Below, piece by piece: positions 21,240 to 32,610 of a stretch of DNA of 64,000 bases. The notes under the pieces are model-generated. The model saw nothing but the letters and a program-made list of their open reading frames with translations, searched no databases and was not told where the DNA came from. The first letter of the stretch is position 1; every line of letters begins with the position of its first letter. The position numbers were made by a program, and so were the translations under genes. Source of the stretch: Lactifluus volemus (Eukaryota; Basidiomycota; Agaricomycetes; Russulales; Russulaceae); NCBI GenBank assembly GCA_022376515.1, contig WTXI01000009.1:186001-250000 (forward strand). Reading direction: 5' to 3'.

Positions 21240-22795
21240 TGGCTTGACAGTCGGCAGGTACATTGCCCCTCAATCTCAATTTTCGTTGCCGTTCGTCCCT
21301 CAAATTGAAAGCGAGTGTCTATCACCCTGGTCTTTACTAAATAAGGACCTATGTTTGTATGCTTTTTTGCGAGCTTCTGGGCCCTACCGGGTTACCGAGT
21401 CCTATAATTACCCCAATGATTTCTCTCAATCTTACACCAGAGAGCCCCGTTGCCATCGTATACAAGTCTTAGACAATCACTCACTTCCTCGCCTTCACCA
21501 ATTACACTCTCTTAACATGCGCATTTCTGCCTTCGCCGTATTCTTTATTGCGTCCGTCTCTCTTTTTTCGAGTGCGTTCTTTCTCTATGATCTGGTTGAT
21601 GCACTTACTGAGTTTTGGCAGGTGCTGCCTATGCCGCGCCCACTCCTGTTCTAAATGAACGCCAGGGTTTCACTTGTACTGGCGCTGGGTGCAAGAGGGA
21701 ACCTGTGAGTAGGAACTGGCGTCTTAGCCAGTATGCAATTAGTTGACAAAACACATCCTATAGGACACCTCGGATTCAGTTAACCTACCTGGTAAGCGCC
21801 AGGGTTTCACTTGTACTGGCGCTGGGTGCAAGAGGGAACCTGTGAGTAGGAACTGGCATCTTAGCCAGTATGCAATTGGTTGACAAAACACATCCTATAG
21901 GACACCTTGGATTCAGTTAACCTGGTGTAACTGTGACACTCCATGGACGGTTCAACTGGCCAGACATCATCCATGTGTGGTCCGCGGAGAGTGCTGTACC
22001 TACCTTTTCCTGCAGCTCCTCTAGCTGGCAAAACCTTTCTATCACTTTTGACTTTCTGCGTGCCATCACACTTACTATTTATCAATATCTACAATTGGTT
22101 GGATACTCACTTCGTATTGTCGTCTCTCCTTTTTCTTGGTCTCCCCTTCTGACGGTCCCCCATTCAAATGCGTCATATTCAATTTACTCAACTGCCTTCA
22201 TAGAATTCCTGATAGAAGCACACCCATCTTTGCTTCTATATGTGTTTAGACCAACACAATCAGCGTTCGCTGACATGGGAAATTTTATAAACATCTCGTC
22301 TTGCGGCGCGTGAGGCATCTGCCAGTTGATGATTGAGTGCTAAGCGCCGAGCAGTACTAGGAACCTCACAGCTAGGTCTATTGCTGATAAGTTAACTTAC
22401 AGGAAAATGGTAGTTTCAAAATTTGAGCTACTATCAATCATGGGGGAGGTAGTGGACCACGGCGGGTGTAACGGATCAGTCACGCTTGTCCCCAGCCATA
22501 GTTCAGACTCCGCAGCGATTGGGCGTGACTCGCGTGACAAACCACCTTTTTTTTTGTTTTTCGATATAACACAAATCTACCCAAAAAAACACACGGAATA
22601 TGCTTGCATGTGGTACAGGATGTCATGTCAATTTTTGTGGTGATTGAGCAAGAATTGGATGAGAAATTTGAAGTGATCCATTACCCCCGACTCAATGCCC
22701 CGACTGGTCCATTACCCCCGCAGGGATAGTATATTCCTTGCTTGCAAGGTTATGTGAGAGCATAAATTGTTCGCGTGATTCGTGATTCTTGTCCC
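21240..22795 (+). repeat. Inverted segmental duplication, right arm (approximate limits)
   Basis: Reverse-complement partner of 16490-17830. It holds peptide gene copy B, the shared 5' flank (CATCGTATACAAGTCTTAGA just before the gene) and the shared 3' flank. A segment of about 300 bases around 22400-22720 has no counterpart in the left arm and is probably a later insertion. Confidence 0.85.
21517..21930 (+). CDS. Secreted Kex2-type repeat peptide precursor, copy B
   Basis: Four exons: 21517-21571, 21622-21704, 21764-21841 and 21901-21930. Introns are 50, 59 and 59 bases; the first is phase 1, the others phase 0. Encodes 81 residues with the same plan as copy A: signal peptide 1-23, pro-segment to NER at 32, core QGFTCTGAGC at 33-42 and 59-68, KR sites at 43-44, 57-58 and 69-70, spacers EPDTSDSVNLPG and EPDTLDSVNLV. 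Exon 3 plus intron 3 is a near-exact copy of the end of exon 2 plus intron 2, so the peptide repeat grew by duplication of a 137-base exon-intron unit. This architecture resembles fungal Kex2-processed repeat precursors, including those of dikaritin-type cyclic peptides and of secreted signalling peptides. No tailoring enzyme is nearby, so no product class can be assigned. Confidence 0.78.
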
Positions 22796-25700
22796 TGATG
22801 CTTGCTGTCTCAAAAATAAAATTTTAATAGTCGCAGACATGTTAAGACTTACTAAGAAGAATATTGACATTTATCAACTAGGGAAATGCCCATGTTGTTG
22901 TCAGCCACCTTACTTGCGGACTGTGCGGGTTGCAAATACCAGAGGTTTGTAATCTTCAAATATCTCAGCACGCACTGTCTCAATCAACACTGGCTTTGAT
23001 TTCTACCATGTACAGTACCATATAAACTTATTCCAGGTAGAAATAGAGCAGGATCTTGAGCTGCAATTGTATTCCTTTTTTGACCATTGTCACGCTGGCG
23101 GCTGGCTGTGGTCTGTCGTGTCAGACATTCAAATTGAAGTGCTCGTTGTGGCTAGTTGCAAACCGACTCGCTTCATAGAACAGCTCATTTCATCCCACAA
23201 AATACTTAGATTATTACATAGAATTGCACGTTCCAAATTTCATGTGAAGCAGGTGGGAAAATGAGCGAGATATTTGACATGACCGGAAAGGTGGGTCTGT
23301 TCGAAGTGGGTCTGATACACAGATACAGTACTGTAGTTGTGGCACTCCTGGCGTTGATCGCTACTTTTCCAGGGTTACTGTACCCACGATCTGACACTTC
23401 GGGACCAACCAAAAAAAGAACGTCCACGAGGCTCGCAATTTATTTTTTTCCCCGAGAGCGCCCAACAGTCGAAGAGCCCCTTTGGAAATTAAGCCCTACC
23501 ATCAGGCTGCAGCCGTACAGTAGATGGGATTAAAACAATACACAGTAGATGCACATACTGTACGGCCTCCGGGGGTGATCGGTAGCCCACTCGGATGCTT
23601 TTTCGGATGCCACCCCCTCTCAGGACGGCGGCCATGTCACCCCTCCCCTTTTTTTCTGAGGAAGATTTTCTTTCCCACAGGCGAGGCGCCCAGCTCGGAC
23701 CTGACTGTAATATGGACGCGGTGGGATTCGAGCATATTACCAAATGACGCTGAGGCTCATAGGCAATTGCTTCATTGCCACGTCGCAACTGGACATCGTG
23801 AAAAGGTGTGGCAGCAGCAATACGGTTACAGTAAGTCTGTACTTTTTTCTTGCGGGCCAAACAAGCGGAGGTTCTTCGTATTTGGGTCGGCAGGACTGAC
23901 ACACAGTGGGAATTTTACAACGAAAAATCCCTTGAAAAATCCCATTCAGTTCGGAAATCTGACCAATCACATTTCAGGATTTTGCCGACTGAATTGAAGT
24001 TGCGTGAAGAGGGCTTCCCACCAGCTTCCCTGCAAAATTATACATCGTGGCCCATAAACGATGACGTTACGTTAGTACTAGCACAGTACCTGGCGGACCA
24101 GTCCTGGGTGAGTTTATTTGATACAGTACGCCGATTCGGCTTCAGGAGCGAAGCGGGGACGAATGTCAGATACAGTAACTAATGAAACTAATTTGGGAAT
24201 GTACATAGTGCTGCCGTGATCATCACGGATTCGAGATTACGCGTTAATCCACAGCTCGATCGTCGGCTCAACGGCCGTAGCATCCCTTGGACGGCCAGAT
24301 GGCTTAGGCATATTGTACAGTAGTATAAGGTTAGGGCCATCACCCAACCAGCCCACGCAGGTGGGGAACGTCGCCAGGGAGGAGGGAGCCTCAAGCGATG
24401 CGCTAACACCCATGGTGAGTCATTGGTGACCTAGTAACCACTCAGATGGTCGCCATACCCTGATACCTCTTGAATGAAATCCCAGTTACTTGACACACAG
24501 GATAAGGACACGACCTCTGCAGATGGCTGGGTGCCAGCGGGTCCGTGTAGCGGTCTGGATGACCTTGACTGTAGGTGCCTCCGAGTCGGCTAACCGGGAG
24601 TATGCAGAAATTGCTCTTTACCCATTCACCAGTCCCCGTGAAAAAAGGAATGTCCACACTTTGAAGAGGCCAATCTTCATTAAGAACGCGACTACCTCCA
24701 GCCTGAATGCTGCAGATCTGTTATGAAGCACCAGCGTACTACTCGTCGACTCAGCCAGCCGTAGACCCCCCCCCCGGATCATATAGTACTCTAAAGTTAC
24801 CAGGTCATTAGAGATTCTCGGTTCACCTTAAGACTAGCAGCTGAAGTTCGTTCCGTTTCACAATCCACATCAAATAAATTAAAAACCCGCCGAGGTCATC
24901 ATACCATGGTCATGTAACCTGACAACTAATATTTGCTGGGTGAGGGGGGACCTGCATATCATTTCTGAAGCCAAAACAACTCAATCCATGACATGCAACA
25001 CCGCACACGGTTTCAAGACGAAAGTGTGTAACTTGTGTTTATCGTTGCTACCAGTGGCGGGTTAGCTCTCATGTAAGCTGGCTTAAGAGGCCGAGGCTCT
25101 GAGCAACCGCACTGCATTGTAAGAGTACTACTGTGGAACACCTTACTCCAACCACAACCAGGATTCTATGAACAGAACAAGACGGGGTCCGTTTCTGGGT
25201 TGATGGCAGATCACAGAATGCGCAAGTACAGACTCGGACGCGGTACCGAATTGTGCCATTCATCATAGTCACGTGCCAAAATATTTACCACGACCCATTT
25301 ACCTTCGCCTACTGTCTTCGCACCTTTGGAACACTCCTGGCTCAGCCATGATCTGAAAAACAGTATGTCCTGTACCCGTGTCATGTCGTTAAGTGGGGAA
25401 CCTAACTACGACGGCATGCCAGTAGTAGATACGATCGCACCTGCGTTCTTGTTGAATGAGGGGCAACATGTCAAATCAGTCCACGTCAGAAACACATCTG
25501 GGAGCTTCGATTGATGATGAAACACGATACTTGCTCTATAACCAATCGAGCAATAGATATGATAATACAATGCGATGCGTAAAGCGTAAACAGCGACGAG
25601 ATGTAGACATACTATGTGTATATCACGCCGCAAAAGGCTGCGACGGTGAACAAAAAAAAAATGCAATTTTTGACATCTGAGTGGTACCGGTCCAACCAAA

Positions 25701-25885
25701 AGCCCCAGATCTATAGACAACGAAACAAGATTAGGATTACAAACAGAAATGAAACAATGCATGTATGGTATGTTTTTACCGTGATTAGTGCAGTGTATGA
25801 GACGTATGCGGCCGGTTAAAATATGGTGCATAATGCACGCTTTTATGGCGTGAATAGGAAGACGATGAGTGGGGATGAGTGAAGA
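22796..25885. other. Gene-poor, repeat-like stretch of 3.1 kb
   Basis: No conserved gene is recognised. The stretch carries many TACAGTA/TACTGTA sites (23009, 23324, 23516, 23558, 23829, 24123, 24172, 24314), poly-A/T and poly-C tracts and, on the minus strand near 23690-23780, a B-box-like CTCGAATCCC that may be a degraded tRNA-derived element. The bZIP gene's 3' end follows. Confidence 0.4.
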
Positions 25886-27557
25886 TCAGCAGAGTTCGAC
25901 TTCCCATTCACCAGCGGAGCCGTCAATGGTGGGTGGGCTCTTTAGGGCAATCCGTACCCGTCGCCTACCCCGTGAAGTGTCTACCTCAGATTGCATGGGG
26001 ACGCCATTGAATAACAACGCTGGGTCAAAGGTAAATCCGAGTTCCTGACTTGACATCCCGATGCCAATGAAAGGGTCAGCATCAAGCTGAGCTGCCGGGA
26101 GTAGAGGGACTGGCGGAGAACCTGATGATGCAGGGGAAGAGGCTACGCTCCAGGGAGGGATGTCGTCAAAGTTGAACGCCTGTGGGGAGGAAGTGTAGGA
26201 ACTAGAGCTCGAGGAGGTAGGAGATGGAGACATGGAAGTAGGATTGTGGATGCGCACACGGATTTTACCGTTAGCTGATGGCTCTGCGTCAAATGTGATG
26301 TCGAGCGCTCCAAGGCCGAGGGCATTGGCATCCGCGTCAACAAACTCGAGTTTTCGTGGAGGGATACGGGGAACACGGTGATCAGGATCGAGGTCCATGG
26401 CAGCAGGAGCGCGCCAATCGCAATCGCGTGGATAAAATGAACGAAAGTCCATCCTGGAAGCTACAGCGGAGTTGACTGCTGTATTTGAGAGGGGGAATGA
26501 ACCAGACATGGGTACCGCGGACTGGGAAGTGGAGACCGAGAAAATGGAAGGAAGGGCACAGAGTAAGACCTATGTCGGATGACACGCAGTTTGAGCTTCT
26601 TCGCTTCGAAACGAGCAACGAGGGCGAAAGACTCACGAGAAGGCTAAGACTGGCGCTGGTCTTATCCGATGATTTGACTTGGCCGGGGAATGCCGGATGC
26701 CGTGCGGGAGAAGCCGGAAGGCGAGGCTCGGATAATTCCGTTTTGACTGTTGGCGGGCGCTTAGAAAGTTGAGAGTTGAGCTCACGTTCACGCTGCTCAG
26801 CTGCTGCTAGTCGCGAACGAAGCTGTTCAATCTCTGACATGAGTTCGCGTGGATTCCCCTCGTGTGATGCAGATTTGTGCGCGAGTGCTTGTAGGCGTGC
26901 ATTTTCCTGTTCAAGCTCCGCAACACGACTGCAAGTTGTAGAGTTTTGGTCAGCCCAACGAGCAGAGGCAGAAATTGATTCCAAACAACAACACTCACAC
27001 TTCCATGTTCTCAAACTCTTCACGTTTTCGTTGCCTGCTGAGAAAGGCGGCTGCCCTGTTTTTTACGAGGCGTGCCTCGCGTTTACTCAGCCCCGTCACG
27101 TCCGGAGGGATAAAGTCTTTGGTACTAATCCGTTCTCCAGAAGCGCGAGGCTTCTTTGTAGCGGTGATTGGGTGATGCACCGGACTAGAGGGGCGTTTGA
27201 CCGCGGGCGTAGAAGGACTAAGGAGTAGGTGGGGATAGTCCGGAGATGTAGGCGAGACGGGAGAAGGTGGGGTGTGAGGCGCGAGAGGGAGCTCGAAGAC
27301 TTGGTGAGTAGGAAGGCAAAGTTGGTCCTTCTCCGAAGTGAAGTCGGGGCTCATGCGCATGCCAAGAGCTCGGTTGGGAGGTTGGGGGAGGTGCTGCTAA
27401 CGGATCCTACCGAGTATGGAGGGGAAGGTGGGTGAGCGTAATGAGGATAATTAAGAGTAAAAGTCTCAATGTTCGAAGTAGGAGAAAAGAGAGGTTGATC
27501 CCAAGAGGAATCGGATATGGGAGAAGTGAGGGAATCAGTGGAAATGATTTGGGACAT
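25886..27557 (-). CDS. bZIP transcription factor
   Basis: N-terminal Ser/Thr/Pro-rich activation-type region (MSQIISTDSLTSPISDSSW), Pro-rich linker, then the basic region LSKREARLVKNRAAAFLSRQ followed by RKREEFENMEV. This has the N-x7-R signature (NRAAAFLSR) of bZIP proteins of the CREB/ATF6 type. The leucine zipper continues RVAELEQENARLQALAHK after a short intron near 26942-26998. A 115-base intron at 26522-26636 (GTGAGT..TCCCAG) leads to a C-terminal region of about 200 residues ending GEWEVELC. It binds DNA as a dimer in the nucleus; the regulon is not deducible. The junction between the first segment (ends near 27360) and MRMSPDFTSEKDQ is not in the same frame, so an intron of about 80 bases (GTAGGA..TCGGAG) or an indel lies there. 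An alternative ATG exists at 27596. Confidence 0.8.
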
Positions 27558-28479
27558 GGTGAGGGAGAGGAGGCGACGCTCTGGAGAGAGCAACATTATG
27601 TCTAATTTATAGGGTAAGACTCTATATCTAAGAAGGGAGAAGATGGTAACGTGAGGCGGCGGCGGGGAGTGGACAAGGAACGGGACACGGTCTGGTGATG
27701 GATGGAGGCAGAAAAAAGTCGGTGAACGGAAATATGTCGCTTGGTCGGCTGGGGTAACTCGAAAATGGCAAGTTTTGCCCCGCGTAACTCTCTTCCTCTT
27801 TTGGGGATAACTGAACAGTCGCTAATAAAATAATTGTACCCTCTTCCAATCCCCGGTCCCTCGCCCCCCCTTCTTCAAATAAAATATTCATATTTCTTTT
27901 CCCCACGCCTCGATATTTGCGAGCCATCGGCTCTCTTATCCCACATGATGGCATCATTGCCATGTTGACAAGTGCTCTTTCTTGTATCCCCAATCGGTCT
28001 CTTATCTGATTCACCGACCGTTGTTGGTTTTTTAAAAACCAAATCTCATCTCGATCCAACCTGGGTGTTATTCGGGGAGCTGTGGCGCTCAACCGCAGCC
28101 GGGAGGACGGGTCACTTTCAACCTCCTTGGGGGTGGTCCACCGCGCTGAGCATGAATGGTCGATGTACTATATGAAATCTCGCTTGCGCACTCGATCGCT
28201 CATCTTCTCGTTCAACACTATACTGGGGGGAAAACGAAGCCCAGCGTCGCCCTCTACTACCAGAAGGCGGATCTTCGCTCACATATCCATGGGAGCAGAC
28301 TGTTTTTCATTGGGTCGATAAACCTTCGCACATCACCCTTCTCGATATCCGCCTCGCGATAGACTTCGAATAAGGGCCCCTGCTCTTGCATCAACCATCT
28401 CTCCTTGCATCTTCTCTTCCCCCCTCTCCCTGCGGGCGGGCGTTCCTCAAAAGGATACCTCATCGAGCGCGTGTGCATC
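27558..28479. other. Promoter-side gap of the bZIP gene
   Basis: No gene is supported. A minus-strand frame at 28257-28450 (EQGPLFEVYREADIEKGDVR) looks protein-like but lacks any recognised family or gene structure. Confidence 0.35.
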
Positions 28480-28862
28480 ATGGCAGCTACACTAGTCCCG
28501 CGGCCCGCTATCCGTGAGTCAGGGCGGATAGACCTCCATCTGACCATCTTCGTGAGACGACATTCGGAGAAACCGCTGAGAATCTGTCCCGCCGATCAAA
28601 AGAGGTCCTCTATCGCGCAGGCGTCCGAGTCGATCATTTTTTATGGGCTTGCGAATGGTCCAATCTCCTTGATGGAGATGGTCCAGCCATGTTTGGCGTC
28701 GTTGATGGCACTTTCCACGTGCAGCGTTCACTGGGATTCGATAACATATATCATGTGTTGCCATGCGCCCACATTAAAAAGACGTCTCGCTATGCGACCT
28801 TCGGGGAGAGTGTGGTGCGATTTCTTCTCCTGCACCTGGATCACCTTTACGATCGCAATTGA
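28480..28862 (+). CDS. Unrecognised small protein, two exons
   Basis: ATG 28480 starts MAATLVPRPAI. A 56-base intron at 28514-28569 (GTGAGT donor, CTGACC branch-like site, CGGAG acceptor) joins in frame to a second exon reading TAENLSRRSKEVLYRAGVRV, DHFLWACEWSNLLDGDGPAM, FGVVDGTFHVQRSLGFDNIY and VRFLLLHLDHLYDRN, ending at TGA 28860-28862. It gives about 108 residues. The second exon has no internal ATG, yet it is open and protein-like with a good donor before it. I know no family for it. Codon use is like that of the neighbours. Confidence 0.4.
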
Positions 28863-30591
28863 TCGATTGTGGCGTAGAAGGTTTACTTTGCGTCTCGCGA
28901 CGCTTGTGGGATTCCGCACCGGTCTTAGTACTGCACCGGTCTTGGCACTCAGGCGGTAAAGGCGCAGTGGGTCTCGGTCAACATTTCGCCTGGGTAGGGG
29001 CCAATTGAGCGCAATCGATTAGGCTGCATAACCGGTGGATAAGCTTCTCGTTCCCAATGAACATGCCGCCATAGTTACGTTTTGAGAACCTACATATGTT
29101 GACGTCGGACGTAGTAGAGTTGGTTGCATCGGCCGACCGACGGTGCGGATTCGCACGATACGACCCTTACGATTGACAGTTTCAGCTACCCCAGTTTATT
29201 ACTAGAGTGTTAGGTTGTGAATCACCTTCAGTTCCGCTCACCCCACGTACGTCTTCCCAAGACTTCGAGTCTTACACCCTTTCGAAAGCACTCCACAGGG
29301 GCCGGGTCCGCGGGCGGAGAAACCTCGAGCGTTTGATGTGACGAATTGGGCACTTGGTGGCTCTTGCCATGCGAGGGATTTTCCCCGGTACTTGTCTCGT
29401 GCTATGGACCCAGGATTAGCCTCCTCGTCTAAGAGCATCAACACAGTGTTATTACAACGCATCTCGGCTCGGTAACATCGACGACCCTCCGCGGGAAGGT
29501 AGAAACTGTTCCTCTGCGGGTAGTGACCACTATATGATAGCTATTGGCACTCGTTACTAGGTACAGGGAAGGTGTCCTTGAATGGTTATAAAAACTAGTA
29601 CCGAAAGTTACATTGGGCGGCTTGAACGCGCCCTCATGTCGGTCACAAAAGAGATCCGATAACTGACAACTTCAAGCCTCCTTATCGAAATTCGCGATTG
29701 TGTTCTCGGTTCTCAGATTGATCTGATGCTTAACTGTAAGCATATATAGGTAGGGTCTGCCATCATATGAATGCAGAATGCATCCGCGCAGATGGGTTGT
29801 ACGATCCAATACGCCGATGCAGGGGGTGTAGGAAGTTGCAGGAAAGAAGGGGAGATGAGAAGTTTTTTTCGGGGTCTGAGTTAATTTGAGATAATGGGGG
29901 GCGCGAGATTGAGGAAGAAACAAGAGTTGTGGGGAGGTTCCCTCTTACCCCAGGTTGTAGGAGTGTTGACTCGCTCGAACAGAGCGGATGATTGACGTGA
30001 GCTGTACTAGTGTGCCATGTGTTTTGAATACAGCTGAGCGGAGCGGAAAACCAGGCCCAGCCAGAGAAGATCTAGAAGTTGCACACAAGGTATACAATCT
30101 CAGGTGTGCACATAGTGACTTTCAAGGTTTAGGGGGACCCATAACCGAACTGAGTCGAAGCCAGGAGTGGGTCATGACGGAAAAGGGTGCCGGTGACCGG
30201 CAATCCATGTACAGTAGTACAATTCCTATTACCGCCGTGTAACACATAACCTCTTCTCGGGAGCGAGAAGACCTGATCCTAATTCGCCGAATCCCGCACT
30301 ACCAAACCACGCCAAACGTCAACTCTAGAAATGGTGAGCATCGCGCGGTTCGTATAAATTAATTAAAAGCTACTCAGGTTGCAGCAGGATCCAGCCTGAC
30401 GAGCATAAAGCAGGCCTTTTGCTAAAGTGTGTCGCGCATGTACGACGTAATAACAATATACTGAGCGGCAACTCACATGGCGAGCGCTGGTCGCATGACT
30501 CTTGGAGCCCCGGCACGTGCTACCGGATCAGGTCCGCCCCCCCGGATCTATCTCGCTCTCGACACACACAATTTCTACCGACGCGACGACA
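28863..30591. other. Gap of 1.7 kb, no convincing gene
   Basis: Open frames on both strands at 29238-29462 (for example AEKPRAFDVTNWALGGSCHA on the plus strand) have no start or splice context. Otherwise I see nothing recognisable. Confidence 0.35.
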
Positions 30592-32492
30592 ATGGCAAAC
30601 CTAGTTTTGAAGTCTGGAGCTGGAAAAAGGACCCGTAGGATCTTTCCATATGCTTCCGCTGGCCAGGCAAAGCGTCTTTATCACGCTACAGAAAAGCCTG
30701 TATTCCGCTGGGAGGTCAGGGCCGCGCAGTGCATGTCATGATATTCAGAGAGTCAATAACCCTTTCACATTAGGATCCCTTGGATATTGAGAGTCAATTA
30801 TCCGAGGAGGAAATAGCTATTCGGTACGCGATCGTTTCTCACTCCGTTTCTGGAGCTGGAAAGTGTATTACTGCAGTGACACGGCACGCGATTTCTGTCG
30901 AGCGCGTACAATTCTCATCGATAGCTCTACGCCCAAGTACTAATAAACGCATCGACAGGAATATCTCGCACCACGCGTTCGACAAGCGCACCGAACAGAG
31001 GGTATGTCATTCTCATGCATATAAGCGATCATGTCATAGACGTACTATGTGACATTTTGCAGACTTTGACAAGGCTGTCATTCCCGCAATGGGTGCTGTC
31101 GGTTTGTTGGGGCCAACTATTCAGGGATACGGATGTGCTGGTGTAAATTACGTGTCCTATGGCCTTATTGCGCGTGAAATTGAGAGGTATGTCTATCCTC
31201 TTGCGTTCACATGCGCTTCTGACAACCTCGGGCAGCATTGATTCGGGTTACCGTTCAACTGCCTCGGTACAGTCGTCACTCGTCATGCACCCTATCAATA
31301 TGTTTGGTACCGAAGCACAGAAGCAGAAGTACCTCCCCGCTCTTGGTCAATATATCCTCATGATCGGCTCTTAATTGAACGCTGACATCGTTGATAGCAA
31401 AGGGCGAGCTCATTGGATGCTTTGTTGGTTGAGCCCAATTTTTATTGCCGAGGCATATGGTTTACCTGTCTCAAGGGTCTAACTGAGCCTAACCATGGCT
31501 CCGACCCTGCCGGCATGGAAACTACTGCCGAAGAGACGGATGGTGGGTTTATTCTTCGCGGAAGCAAGACATGGATCTCCAATGCTCCGGTCGCGTAAGT
31601 ATCCTGTTACCCCGCTTAGAGGTCACCTTCTCAGAATTTTTCAAATTCCAGCGACGTTTTCATAATTTGGGCAAGCTGCAAGTGGGACGGAAAGGTGCGC
31701 GGCTTCATTCTCGACAAGGTATGTTTGACCCATTTTTTCGAACCGTCTTCTTCATGACTCTCGGATCTTTTTTTTTTTTTTCACAATCATCCCAAAAGGG
31801 CATGCAAGGGCTTTCCGCTCCCAAAATCAGTAATAAGCTGGCGTTGCGCGTGTCCATCACAGGATCGATATTCATGGACGGTGTGCTCGTTCCGAGGGAA
31901 TCATTGATGCCCGGTGCGGTCGGTCTCGGCGCGGCTTTCGCCTGCCTTAGTAGCGCGCGGTACGGGATTTCGTGGGGCGTGATGGGCGCACTTGAGGCGT
32001 GTCTCGCGCAAGCCCGACAGTACGCACTTGAGCGGCACCAATTCAAGCGACCGCTCGCCTCGTTCCAGCTCGTGCAGAAGAAGCTCGCGGACGCGCATAC
32101 GGAGATCGCGTTGGGCCTTCAGGCGAGCTTACGGGTCGGGAGACTGAAAGATGTCGGTCGCGCCGTGCCTGAGATGATTAGCATCGTAAAGCGCAACAAT
32201 TGCGGGAAAGCCCTCCACCATGCACGTGTGTTGCTAGATATCTTCGGAGGGAACGCAACCGCGGATGAGTGAGCCCGGCGGTAGCTCAATGACATATCCT
32301 TACACTCACTCACATGGACGCAGGTATCCCATCGGAAGGCATGTGGGAAATTTGCAAGTTACAAACACGTACGAAGGCACATTCGTGAGTCAATACTTTC
32401 AGATTGTCCCAATTTCTTCTTAGCCCTAGCTACAGGATATCCACACTCTCATACTCGGCAGAGCGATCACAGGTGTCCAAGCATTTACCTAA
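30592..32492 (+). CDS. Glutaryl-CoA dehydrogenase, mitochondrial
   Basis: An N-terminal basic segment ([18 protein letters not shown]) suits mitochondrial import. It is followed by [20 protein letters not shown] and RDTARDFC. Then come the acyl-CoA dehydrogenase landmarks: [171 protein letters not shown], and [20 protein letters not shown] with the catalytic glutamate. FAD-dependent oxidation and decarboxylation of glutaryl-CoA to crotonyl-CoA in lysine/tryptophan breakdown. About ten introns. All junctions close in frame except that between RDTARDFC and EYLAPRV (30903-30960), where phases disagree by one base. Confidence 0.88.
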
Positions 32493-32610
32493 GGAATTAC
32501 ATAGTGAATTTGCAATGGACGTAGTAAGGGTAACCACACATTCATAATAAAGCACATAGCAACAGAATAAAATGCTCACAACGCGAAAACGAAGGCCAAC
32601 TGCTCGGGTG

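Noticed and set aside
16490..22795. RiPP tailoring enzymes (UstY-like, radical or P450) near the peptide genes
   Set aside because: None of the frames in or around the island shows their motifs; only NMNAT is present.
23489..23902. Minus-strand 137-codon ORF
   Set aside because: Overlaps repeat-like DNA with a degraded B box; composition and lack of motifs suggest a chance frame.
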